This document shows positions 1-12,100 of a DNA stretch of 64,000 nt, piece by piece. How positions within the stretch are numbered: the first letter of the stretch is position 1; each line of letters opens with the position of its first letter. The notes beneath the pieces were generated by a model, which worked only from the letters and a program-made list of their open reading frames with translations, searched no databases and was not told the origin of the DNA. The DNA is taken from NCBI GenBank assembly GCA_036874045.1, contig JAZBRI010000004.1:3472001-3536000 (forward strand). Direction: 5' to 3'. This stretch comes from Cymodocea nodosa (taxonomy: Eukaryota; Streptophyta; Magnoliopsida; Alismatales; Cymodoceaceae). A program made the position numbers and the translations under genes.

Positions 1-965
1 TTTATTTATCGATTTAATTATTAAAAATCATGTAATTATCTGCTTTAAAAATTTTGTTACCTTGATGAGTAATAAAAAATCATATAGGTAGAATTGTCAA
101 AAGGTACTTAAAATTTTTTTAACCGGTAATTTTCACGTATCAAATTACACATATAATATAAAAAGGAAAACATAACTATGGTCAGAGATGTGCAATCCCT
201 TTCGCAGTTCATCGTAAATCTCTTTGCCTGTAACTTTATGATTTCAATCATTAACATTATATTTAAAGTTTTTTTTTCTTTTTTTTTGAAAGATAAGAAA
301 TCAGAGTTATGAAATAATGTACATAACAATTTCATAATCTACCAGAAACATAATTACTGAGATTATATATGTACACTACGTACTCTTTCGCAAAAATTAA
401 CGTTGCGCACAATCTCTAGCCATGTATTCCGAATACAACCATACTCTCTCTCTCAATATTTTATGCAGCCACTTACAACTTTATTAACATATTTAATTAT
501 TTTCGTCTCCCTTTCCTAATGCATGTTAGTTAAAAGGTAGATTGGATTGAGCGTCCCTCTCTCTCCCTGTTAGTTTAAATCTAACCTGAGTTTACATATA
601 TATTCTCTCAAATTATTATCAAATAATTTTAAGATAGAATTTTACATATTAAATTAAAGTTGAATTTTCACTTATCATTAGTTAATTTTAAATTAAAATT
701 TGACTTAGAAGTGGGCAAGGTGGGACACTGCGCAATACACGTGATCAATTTTATAAACTTATTGGTCAGCGGTCCATTCACGAAGTATATGTATTAATTA
801 TTACGAACTTGCGACAGCAGTGGTACGATACATACAAATGACCGGAGAATTACGTCATCCGGTTCTTCTTTTGTACACGGAAACGTCGGTGTTGTACAGG
901 TAGGGAATACTAATCTGCTGTTCGATGATGCCATTAGTTAAATTGATCCACGGTCAGATTTCGGG
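1..965. other. AT-rich flank downstream of 4CL, no gene seen
   Basis: This stretch lies 3' of the minus-strand 4CL gene and would hold its 3' UTR and polyadenylation region. Short reading frames here are low-complexity (poly-T/poly-A) and resemble no protein I know. I see no tRNA and no repeat ends. Confidence 0.5.
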
Positions 966-3151
966 TCAACGTTGGTCGACAACTGTGCCGGCGGCGAGTC
1001 TCTCTCTCAGTTGCTTCCTCAGTATCTTCCCGGACGGCGCCCTCGGGATGGCCTCCACGAAGAACACGCGGTTGATCCTTTTGTAGAACACCACCTGCGC
1101 CCGCCGTACGTAATCATCAATATTCCATAACCCATACTGATCAATTAATTGGTTAATCATATAACACATGATTATTGCTATATGAACGTGATGATGCGTA
1201 ATACGGATGCGCTGAGAAAATTGAGCTCACGACGTGCTCACCTGCTTGGAGATGTACTTCTTAAGATCGTCCTCCGCGATCTGGGAACCGCTGGTTCTGA
1301 TGACGAAAGCCACCGGAACCTCGCCGGCGAGCTCGTCTTTCATTCTGGAAGCGAGGAAGCCAATTGATCGATCGATTAATTAATGCCTCACATACGCATA
1401 TGATAATTATTGTATATAAAAACTGAAGGATGGAGAGAGAGAGAGAGGTGATCGGGGTGGTAGTGTGTGCTTACGGGACAACCGCGGCGTCGGCGATTTG
1501 GGGGTGGGCGACGAGCATGGCTTCCAGCTCCGCGGGCGCGACTTGGAATCCCTTGTACTTGATGAGCTCCTTAAGCCTGTCGACGATGAAGATCTCGTCA
1601 TCGTCGTCGACGAAACCGATGTCGCCGGTGTGCAGCCAGCCAGCCTTGTCTATCGTCCTCGCCGTGGCATCCGGGTCGTTGAGATACCCTGAAAATTAAG
1701 ACATCATCATCACTGTTAAATTTAATTTTATAAATCTCGGAACTAATTGAAAGTTTCTTATGATCAATTAGTAATAAGAAAACGAAACAAAATATTTAGG
1801 TGATTAGAAGTGGTGGTTGTGCGATATATACCGTACCTTTCATGATTTGAGCTCCTCTGATGCAGATCTCTCCGGCCTTGTTCCTGGGCAGCGATTCACC
1901 GGTGTCGGGATCGATGATCTTCATCTCGGCGTTGCGGACCACCGTCCCGCAGGCCCCTGGCTTTATCGGATGAGGCTCCTTGGCGAAGGCCAGGCCCATG
2001 GCCAGCACTGGTCCTGCTTCCGTCATCCCATATCCCTGAGACACATGAATATATGTATATATATAAGATATACATACATATATATATCTAATTAAGATCA
2101 ACAGAGTTTAATTAGTTAATTGGTAGGTGCGTATATTGCTTACCTGCCCAAGCTTGGCATTGGGGACCATGGCTTGAACCCTGTCCTCGAGCTCCTTGCC
2201 CATGGGCGCAGCCCCGGACAAGATGATCCGGATGGAGGACAGGTCGTATTCCTCGACAGCCGGGCACTTGGAAATGGCCAACACGATCGGTGGAACGAAA
2301 GGCGCGATGGTGACCTTGTGCCTCTGCACCAGATCCATCAGGAGCATGATCTCGAACTTCTGCATGATGAGGATCGAGGAACCGGCGCGGAGGCCACAGA
2401 GCAAGACGGAGTTGAGGGAGTAGATATGGAACAATGGCAGAAGGCAGAGGATGACGTCGTCGGAGTGGAAGTAGAGGTTGGGGTTGTCGCCGTCTACCTG
2501 CTGTGCCACACTGGTCACAAGCCCACGGTGCGTCAACATGACACCCTTCGGCATCCCGGTCGTCCCGGAGGAGTAGGGCAGCGCAACCACGTCGTCCGGT
2601 TTGATGTCCACCTCAGGGAGGAGGCTCTCGTCCGCGGACGACAGCTCGGAGAAGGAAAGACACCCCTCCGGTGGTGCGTCGGTGCATACGATCTTAACCC
2701 CCTCGTCATCTCCGGCCAAGACCTTGACCTTGTCCACGTAGCACGACTGCGTGACCACGACGCGCGCGCCGGCGGCTCGTGCCTGCTTCAACACCTCCGC
2801 CGGGGTGTAGAACGGGTTGGCCGTCGTGGACATGGCGCCGCAGTACGATGCGCCAAAGAACGCGAGCACGAACTCGATCGAGTTAGGTAGCAGCAACATG
2901 ATAACGTCAGCTTGCCTTACACCAAGTCGGCCGAGGCCAACCGCTACGCGACGGGACATGAGGTCCACCTCCGCATAGGTGAACGTCTCGCCGGTGGCGC
3001 CGTCGATGAGACAGGTCTTGTCGGCGAAGGACGACATGTTCTGGAAACAATAAGAGTGGAGAGGGATATTGCTCGGAATGTCGATGTCCGGCAGCTTGGA
3101 CCGGTAGATGAAGTCCTGCTGCTCCACAGCTGATGGTTGCAGTGCACCCAT
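966..3151 (-). CDS. 4CL: 4-coumarate:CoA ligase (4CL), five exons, complete, 550 aa
   Basis: The enzyme activates p-coumarate and related hydroxycinnamates to CoA thioesters through an acyl-AMP intermediate, at the entry to lignin and flavonoid synthesis (cytosol). Exons on the minus strand: 3151-2144, 2035-1837, 1688-1475, 1344-1242, 1094-966. All introns are GT-AG and the sum is 1653 nt. Visible family marks: AMP-binding box [15 protein letters not shown] at residues 191-204, [12 protein letters not shown] across the first splice junction (335-346), box II GEICIRG at 391-397, LHTGDIG at 421-427, the hinge-region KYKGFQV from 446, and the C-terminal catalytic lysine in PSGKILRK (K531). The Val-Leu after GP (346-347) is retained; loss of a residue here is linked to sinapate use in some 4CLs, so sinapate is an unlikely substrate. 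Length is normal for the family. The start at 3151 (MGALQP) was chosen because known 4CLs begin about here, although an in-frame ATG lies 30 codons upstream. Class is uncertain. Confidence 0.96.
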
Positions 3152-3281
3152 TCTTTTCTTCTTCGAGATCAACGATTGGAAAATCGACCAAAGCTGGTTA
3201 TCAGGGAGAGGTAGGGGGATTGATCCGATGGGGAAGAGCAAGCGATCTCTCCTAAGGAAACAATGGTGGGAAGTGGGGCGG

Positions 3282-3525
3282 TAATATACAGGTGGCGGAT
3301 GGTGGTGGGGGTGGGTGAGATTGCAAGATTTTCCCAGGGGGAGAAAAAAAAAAAGAAAAAAAGAGGTTGGTGATGATGGAAAGAATAGGTGGGCGCTGTT
3401 GACAGGTTTGACTTAGACAAACACCACCTTCGTTTGCTTGCCACGTCAGCCCACCAACCACCGCGCCACGTACGCCGCTTCGTGCTGGGCCGGTGGTGGT
3501 CTCACCTACCGCGAACGCACCAACC
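3282..3525 (-). promoter_or_regulatory. 4CL promoter: TATA-like box and three AC (MYB-binding) elements
   Basis: A TATATTA lies on the minus strand at 3288-3282, about 130 bp before the chosen 4CL start. Farther upstream are ACCAACC at 3453-3459, ACCTACC at 3504-3510 and ACCAACC at 3519-3525 (all read on the plus strand). These match the AC-II, AC-I and AC-II elements that R2R3-MYB factors bind in phenylpropanoid promoters. ACGT cores (CCACGTCA at 3441) lie between them. The motif match is direct; the regulatory role is inferred from family knowledge and position. Confidence 0.7.
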
Positions 3526-3549
3526 GGAAACGGACCGGTTCGTGTGATG

Positions 3550-4579
3550 TTATGGTCACGTCACCGTGAGCGTATTGCGCAAAGGCCAGCTCTACTCGCG
3601 GTGAGATCAATCAAGCAAGTGATTAATTAATTAATTAATTAATTGTTCTGGTGAGGTTGTTGGTTTTTCTGATTATGACATCAAAAAAAATTTCTTTTGT
3701 CTACGACGACATTATTGCGTAATTAATTAATATTGCAAACCACACGTCCCCGCACGTGTGCCTAACGAGCTATATAGTTAAAAAAAGAGAAATCATGAAT
3801 AAGTCGGACGCGTATCGATACGCGTAACCGCGTTTCTATCGCCAAAATTTAATTATAAGTCAGCAGTCGGTCGTTGAATAGTGTTGTTATTTTGAATACG
3901 GTGGTGATGTATTTAAATATAACATTTCATTTAGGTTATCCGTTCAATGCTCCATGTTACCACGCATTAATTCCCGATTGTCTGGTGCAACAGAAAGTAA
4001 TATCCCCATTTGGAAAGCGGGTATACATATGGTCTAATTGACGTATGAAAAAGCTAACTTGACTAAGGCAACTGAAAAGATAGGGAGTGTACTGGTGTAG
4101 AGGATTTGTCTTTGAGGAGTTTGTCATTCTTCATTTCTGAGAAATAACATTCTTTTCTGAGTGGGTGAATTGTTCCAAATTTATTTATTACGTGCGGACG
4201 AACCGGACGACGAGTCTATTTCTTAAACGGGTCGGGCGCGTGCGTTTTCGAAATATCGATTCGGTGGGATTTGGTTGGGACCGGTTCGCCGTAACCTGTC
4301 CTTTCCTTTCAACAGGAGAAAGCCTAATCATCATGCCTTCTTACTTTTATCGTGCATGCACTTTGTTTTATCAGGTTAAGCCTACCCATGATTGAATACT
4401 TGAATTATTATATTATAGTTAATTTGTTCAAGCTTTTATTTATAACGAAAGAAAAACATATTAATATAATTATTTTGCCTCCTCCGTAAAAGTTCACCTG
4501 TTAAAGAATTTCTTCAACATTGAATGTGTGGTAAACTATTATTAGACAAGATTTATGTAAACCACTTTAACACAAACGA
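3550..4579. other. Intergenic: TTAA repeat and CpG-rich palindrome, no gene
   Basis: AT-rich sequence upstream of 4CL. It holds a short run of repeated AATT/TTAA around 3620-3645 and a perfect 18-bp palindrome at 3808-3825. Reading frames here have no recognisable protein features. Confidence 0.5.
3808..3825. repeat. Perfect 18-bp palindrome with paired CGCG boxes
   Basis: ACGCGTATCGATACGCGT is its own reverse complement. It carries ACGCGT twice, and a CCGCGT follows a few bases later, giving three CGCG boxes, the site type bound by CAMTA factors. It is a CpG-dense island in AT-rich sequence, about 0.65 kb upstream of the 4CL start. Function is unknown. Confidence 0.6.
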
Positions 4580-4650
4580 GCGCATCTGGTGTAGTGGTAT
4601 CATAGTACCCTCCCACGGTACTGACCAGGGTTCGATTCCCTGGATGCGCA
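4580..4650 (+). tRNA. trnG-CCC: tRNA-Gly (anticodon CCC)
   Basis: This is a 71-nt cloverleaf with no intron. The acceptor strands GCGCATC and GATGCGC pair perfectly and are followed by discriminator A. The anticodon stem is GTACC/GGTAC with loop CTCCCAC, so the anticodon is CCC. The T-arm has CCAGG / TTCGATT / CCTGG, and internal A and B boxes are present. No CCA is encoded, and TTTTT at 4658-4662 is a fitting Pol III terminator. It is therefore a nuclear-type gene, not an organelle insertion. Confidence 0.96.
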
Positions 4651-6188
4651 GTAGGACTTTTTGCCTTATCCTTTTACATTTTTCCCCTGGTACAATATAT
4701 AAAACGGGGCACCACAAATGAAGATACCATGCGGAATCCTCAGCATTGTTCTTTTTATAAATAATAAGAGATCTTTTCTATACCACTGCAAGCACATTGT
4801 AATGTAATTTCCGATGGTACTCTTGTGAGTCGCGTTTTCTATTTTCCATCCTCGTCCACGGCATCCACCGCCCTCCGTTCTCCGTGCCACCTTACCTGCA
4901 TTGCTGAGAGGTTTTCATCCTTCCAAACCACCATTTTTGAACCATCATCAAGTTTATCTTGTGCATATTGAAGATTTCTTTGATAACGATGGTGTTATTT
5001 ATGTTTACATTCAAAATCCCTTCACTCACAATTTTATGCAAGCAAAATTACATCATGTATCTTTTTCCCCTTCCCTCTTGATCAGGTAAAGTTCTGAACG
5101 TGTGGGGGCATTGACACCAAACAAAGACATCTTCATCCTTCGGGTGATACAAGTGAATTACATATTTCACTTAGATTATTGCGTTACATTATAAATCGAA
5201 GGCTTATATACTACATGATATTATTCCCGTCCTTTCTACAAACGGCGTTTGTTTGGTCGAATCAGCAGATTTCATGGGAGACACTTCCTCGCAATCAAAT
5301 TCAATGACAGAATGTGATTATAGTAAAACAAACAATACAATTTAATCAAAAGAATATAACTCAATTATATTACATAGAAGAACAATTGGACATGTTTATT
5401 CCGTCGTGACCTTATATATAATGCAATTGAGCCAAGCTACTTAACTAGATTACCATTTATGGTAGCTAAATAAAACTAGCAAGTAGAAAATTTTAAGTAA
5501 TTCAACTACATTGATTAGATTACAAGCAGGATTATAGATTTAAAAGATAAAGCATGCTGATGCCTACAAATATCACATGGAACCAGATGAAGTTTATTCA
5601 CAACAAACGTTCAATTATTAGTCAAGGAGAACATGAAATTCATTTTGACCAAATGTTCAAAACCATACATACTTTTCCAAAATACCTTCAGATAGGTGTG
5701 TTAATCAACTTTGAGAGATTAAGTTCGGACGATGGGTTTTTGAATCATTCATGGGGATCTTTTTTCATATGTTTGTTTTCCTCGTTATTAAGCCATCTGT
5801 TGGTTTTTTTGCAAAGAATTTCTTTATTTTTATATCATTTGATTAAGAATAACATAAGTTCAAAAAAAAAAAAAAAACAGTGGGTTGAATTGTCAATTCC
5901 AATGATGCCCATGCATTAGAACTCTCTCGTTACTGCTAAAAGATGGATCTTATAAGAATAGCTGTCCCTGCAAAACATGAGTCCAAATCGCACGTAAAAT
6001 TGAATACGGTCATTCACGTGACTGATAGTTTGACTCGAGTCAAGCAAAAGAAAACGAGAGGCCGAGGAGAACCTGATCAAGTTGGGACGAATTCCACAAT
6101 CAAACCTTTTCCACAAAACTTGAGGACGTCAAAAAAGGGAGAAGCTTTCTATGACCCGCATATCTCGCAGTCAAAGTCATATAGGCTG
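4651..6188. other. Intergenic, no gene recognised
   Basis: AT-rich sequence between the tRNA and the 3' end of the SelH-like gene, with a poly-A run near 5863-5878. The plus-strand reading frames here do not resemble known proteins. The minus-strand sequence just below 6189 would be the 3' UTR of the SelH-like gene. Confidence 0.45.
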
Positions 6189-9100
6189 CTATTCGATCTT
6201 CCCAACTATGTCTTGGACGAGATCATGTAAATTAAGGTCCTTCATGGGTTTAAATGGCCTTTTCATGTCCTGTACAAGGAAAATTGACCTCTTGGTCAGA
6301 CGTAAAGGATAACTAATATTCAAATTTCAAATTAATAAAAAACAATTCACACAATACGACATTAACTGGATCTAAAACATGACTAAACCCTAAGGTCTAA
6401 CCTTAAAATTCATACAAAATTCAAATTATGATAAGCCCGAGGTTCTGAAGACGTTACCCTCTCAATAAGATCAATCTACAAAAGATAAATTCATATATAT
6501 ATATATATATATATATCAAGTAATTTAATCATAGAAACATGTGACCAACCACATGTGGTAAGATTATTACTCGGATTGTTGTTATTGTTGTATATTTAAT
6601 ATGATATCAACAAACTATAATGAAAGTGAAAGCATATGAAATAAACAATAATGTAATGAAAAGTTTTTTATTTTAATTTAACTACTAAAACATGTAACAA
6701 ATCAAGTTCTTAATCTTCAAATCTATTGTCTTCATTAGTCATATAAAATAATAATCCATGGGTTCTAACAACATGATGGGTTAGCAAGTTGAGTGAGAAA
6801 TTCAACCATCACTCGATCCATTAGCATTTCAAGTCAAATGAGTCAAAATAGGTCTAAAATATTGATCTAAAGACTCCTTTGGCAACAATTTTGGACAGAA
6901 TTTTGCAAAATCCATTTGGAAACTTTCTTGACTTTCTATTGATTTTACTATCAAAATCAATTTTTTTCTCGATTTTGTAATTTTGAAAAAATATTCTATA
7001 CAACGTAATGCAAAATTAGAATTTCATACAAAATCTGTCATATCAGCCATCATTTGGTACGGTTTTTGTCAAATTCATGAAAAGACAAAATCGATGGGTT
7101 CAAAATCATAGCCAAACAAGATCTAAATCCAAAAATATCGAATGAGGTCAAACAAAATAAGGAATTTAAACAGATCCATTCACAAGCCTATCTTTGAACA
7201 ATAACCTTTAGAAATCATAATCTATTGTTGACGTCCATACAATAGTAATTACAATCACTTTGCTTTCCACGACAAAATTCTTTAAAGCAACTAATACACC
7301 AATACATAAATTAAAAATAGTCAAGGTAATAACTTTTAATAATAATATAATAGTGCAGGAATAAAAGCTCCAAGATAGACCGATTGATATGGAAGATCCT
7401 AAGCACTAACGGGATCAACCAATAAATAATGAAAGCTTTCCTTATATAGCCATTGATTGATAAATCTTGCTTGTTTAATGGTTAGTTTATTTAGCAAGTG
7501 CGGTTTAAGCTTTATTTAGTATGCCACTGTAATCACATGCAGGATGTCGCATGAGATCCTTATAAATAATGCATTGTGATGAATGAATAAATCACCGAAA
7601 GGAAGGACACGTCTTAGGACAGACTCCTGCCATTTTGAAGGACATATTTCTTCACATATTCTCTTTTCCTATCTCTTTCTCCCACAACAGCTCCACTCAC
7701 TTGTCAACGAGAAGTAAGGGAGAAGCAAAGATCTGGGTCGAAAGATACCTGTATCAATTTGGTATCAAAGATGAACTAGACAACAATGCAGCAGGAGGAA
7801 TTGGAGGCATTCAAAAACCTCCCAGAAGAAGGCCTAGGACGACTTCGGCAAGATATGGAAAGCAACAATCGAAGCCTACAATAAGAAATAGCAGACATAA
7901 CACATGCACTCAGAGGAGAAATCACAGAGATTGTCGACAAACCACAGCTGCTCAACGACACTGGTAGTCATCAGAACACCAACCAACAACAAGAGAATCC
8001 ACCCATATGCAAGGCTCACTCTAAAAGCAAAGAAAACTCTTATCACAAGGTGTTGTCAGTTAAACTGCCAATCTTTGACGATACGCAAGATCCAAAAATT
8101 TGGTTGTACAAATCTAAACAATACTTTCAGTTTCATGAAACTCCTGATGATCAGAAAGTCACAGTAGCCGCTTATCACTTGGATGGACTAGCACTTGAAT
8201 GTTTTTGATTCGTTGCCTACGATGAGGAACTGAGTTGGACCCAACTCTCAAAAGCATTGCTGACAAGATTAGGAAAATGTGGCAAAGATGTGACAGCAGC
8301 CTTAGCCAAACTGAGGCAAAAAGGTGAATTAGAAGATTACCATCATCACTTTGAACGACTGAGCAATCAAGTAGTACACCTGGATGAAGACAAGATATTG
8401 AGTTTGTATCTAAGCGAACTAAAAGAACCTCTTCAATATGACGTCTACTCCTTGAGGCCATAAAATATACGTGACGCCATGGAGCTGGCAATATTTCAAG
8501 ATCTCAAGGCCAAGAAGCTAAGGCATGTTGGGTGATTACTAGGAGAACACTGAGATAGCAATAACTTTAGTTCATCTACGATATTACGACCCACCCCATC
8601 ATCCAATATCATTACATTACATTCTAAGAAGGGATGGTGCACTCCAATTCAGCGATTTTCAAGCAAAGAGCTAGAAAGACGCAAGCATCAAGGCTTATGT
8701 TTTAACTATGATGATAAATGGACTCCAGGCCATAAGTGCAACAGAGTTGACGTGTTCTTGCTCCAAGTCAATGACTGGGAAGATGAAGATTGACAGGAAA
8801 AGCATGACGAAGATGCCAAAGACCCAGAAATCTCCTTACACGCAATCAATGGGAGAGTATCTCCCAAAACCATGCAGATGTTTGGGCTAGTAGAAAAGAA
8901 ACAGGCAATGATATTGATAAGCACAAGAAGCACACACAACTTCCTATCTAATTCCTTTGTAAAACAATTGAGCAACATGAAGATCTTGATAGAACACTTT
9001 CAATCAAAATTGCTAACGGGGAACGAATCTCATGCATGGGGGAGTGTCGTCAACTTACACTACAACTACAAAGGCTTACAATGAAGATAGAATTTTTCGT

Positions 9101-12100
9101 CATTACTCTAGGACTCTATGATGTAGTCTTGGGAGTAGAATGGCTAGAACAACTGGGTGATATCTGCTGGAATTTCTGCACCAAATCCATGAGTTTTTTA
9201 TTCCAAAACCAGGAATGACAACTTATAGGAATACAATACAAACAACCAACTCCAACTAGTAATCAAGGCTACAAGAAACTGCTAAGGAAAGCATGCAAGG
9301 TATATATAGTAGAAGTTTACAAGCAGTTATCAAAGAATCGTAGCTCACTGCAGTAGGAGATAAAGCACAACCTGCCAAGTGATATGGCTCGTACCTTGGA
9401 ATTACACTTAACTGTATTTGAAGAACCTAGGGCACTCCCACCACAATGCTTATAGGATCATCATATGCCACTGATATCAAGAAGTGAATCAGTGGCCATC
9501 AGACCTTATCGACACTCCCCACAATAGAAGCAAATCTAGAAGGCATGCTAAAAGACAACCTCATACACCCTAACAGCGGTCCTTACACAGTGCCTGTTTT
9601 ATTAGTGAAAAAGAAGAACAATGAAAGAAGGATGTGTGTGGATTATTGTGGCCTCAACCAACAAATCATTAAAGATAAGTGTCCAATCTTGTTGATTGAT
9701 GATTTATTAGATGAGTTGGGTGGTAGTCGATTCTTCTCAAAATGGACTTATGATCTAGATATCATCAGATTTGTGTGAAGGAAAATGATGTGTATAAAAC
9801 TACATTTAGAACTCATAATGGGCATTATGAATTCTTAGTTATGCTGTTTGGGCTAACCAACACCCCTTCCACCTTCCAAGCCCTCATGAACAATATTTTT
9901 AAGGTACAAATAAGGCAGTTTATGTTGGTATTTTTTGATGATATCCTCATTTACAGTAAAACATGGACAGATCATCTGAGTCATGTGGAAATGGTGCTAC
10001 AAATTATGGAAAGGCATCAACTCAAAACCAATTGGAAAAAATGCAATTTTGGAGCAATAAAGATCCACTACTTAGGTCATGTAATATTAGTAGAAGGGGT
10101 AGCGACTGAGGAGGAGAAACTACATGCCATGGCTCGTTGGCCCACTCCTAGGAATATTAAAGAATTATGAGATTTTTTGGGACTTATAGGCTACTATCGA
10201 AAATTTATAGCTAATTATGGAATCATTGCTATACCTCTGACTCAACTACTGAAGGAGAGATTCACGTGGAATGCTGAAGCACAAACTGCATTTGAAACAT
10301 TGAAATCAGCAATGAGCAAAGCTCTTATCTTAACTCTACCCAACTTCAACCAACCATTCATCATAGAATGTGATGCCTGTGGAGATGGTGTGGGTGCAGT
10401 CCTCATGCAAGGTAACTGACCTATTGCATACATTAGACATTAGTCAGCCCTTTAAGGGAAGGAAGAAAGAGATGCCCATTTATGAAAAAGAGATGGAAGT
10501 AATAACAATAGCCATATAGAAATGGAGAATTTATCTTATTGGTACAATGTTCATTATCAAAACAAATCATGAGAGTCTCAAACATCTTCTAGAACAAAGG
10601 ATGCACATAAATGCACAACACAAGTGGCTTCTCAAATTTATGGGCTTAAATTTCAAAGTGGAATACAAGAAGGGGTGACACAACCAAGTGGTAGATGCTC
10701 TATCCCGAATTTCCACCAATATGGAACTCAATGCAATTTCAGGTCTACAAGCTGATTGGTTCAAAGAAATCCGTAGAGAATACAAGCAGGATGACATCTT
10801 AAAGAGAAAACTACAAAACAACATTGATGACAAACTAGATAATTGAAAGTATACAATCCGAAATGAAGTACTGTTCAGAAATAACAAGGTAGTGTTATGC
10901 CAAAAATCTCATCTTGCCCAAAAGATTTTGAAAGAACTGCATGAATCCAAGATGGGTGGTCACCCTGTCTACCACAAAACTCTATCCTTGGCAAAAATGA
11001 ATTTCTTCTAGAAGGAGATCACTAAGGAGGTAAAGGAATACATGAAGAATTGTGTGACCTACCAACGATGCAAATATAGCAACTTTAAGCCTGTAGGACT
11101 GCTACAACCACTAGCTATGTCAAAGTTATCGTGACGTGATATTGCTATGGATTTCATCTCAGGATTACCTCCCTCAAAAGGCTACACCATCATTATGGTT
11201 GTGGTAGATCGCCTAACAAAGTATAATCATTTCCTTCCACTAAAGCATCCCTATACAGCACGTTCAATCTCAGATATATTTGTTTGCCATATAATCTCAG
11301 ATACCCACCTCCATCGTAAGTGACAGGAATCCTGTATTTACTAGCCAATTCCGGAAAAAAATATTCTCTCAAATGGGTACATCATTGAAGATGAACTCAA
11401 CCTACCATCGTATTTACTAGCCAATTCCGGAAAAAAATATTCTCTCAAATGGGTACATCATTGAAGATGAACTCAACCTACCAATCAGATGGCCAAACCA
11501 AGGTGTTGAACCGTTGTTTGGAAACATACTTGCATTGCTTTTGCCACTCGGCTCCAACAACTTGGTCTGAATGGCTACATTAGGCCAAATATTGTTACAA
11601 CACTCGATACCATTCCACTACTAGGACATCCCTATTTAAAGCAGTCTACAGGTTACCTCCTCCCACCATCCTCACCTATGTCCCAGGAACCGTGTAGGTT
11701 GATTCCTTGGCACAACAACTACAAGAGAGGGACACTATGCTACAAATATTAAAATATCTCCATTAGGCTAAGAATAGGATGAAACAATTGGTTGACCAAA
11801 ATCACTGTGAAAAATCCTACCAGATTGCCGATTGGGCGTACGTTAAATTAAAGCATTATTGTCAACTCTCTATAAAAGAGCGTACCACCTCTAAACTACA
11901 ACCATGTTATTTTGGACCCTTCCAAATTGCAGAAAAAATTGGAGCCATTGCCTATCGCTTGGTACTCCCACCCACATCAAAGATACATCCTGCATTCCAT
12001 GTCGCTTTGCTTAAACCATATTATAGAGACATCTCATCATTACCAGCATCAGGATTACTAGACTACCGTCAACAACAAGGTCGACAACCATTAGCTATTC

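Noticed and set aside
2120-2890. Plus-strand 256-aa reading frame across 4CL exon 1
   Set aside because: GC-rich codon bias of 4CL keeps the opposite strand open; the protein is Arg/Gly/His-rich with no motif.
4580-4662. Organelle-derived DNA around the tRNA
   Set aside because: The tRNA has nuclear Pol III features and the flanks do not look plastid or mitochondrial.
5943-6230. Plus-strand 95-aa reading frame
   Set aside because: Its 3' part is the complement of SelH-like exon 4, whose codons, splice site and stop fit a known family.
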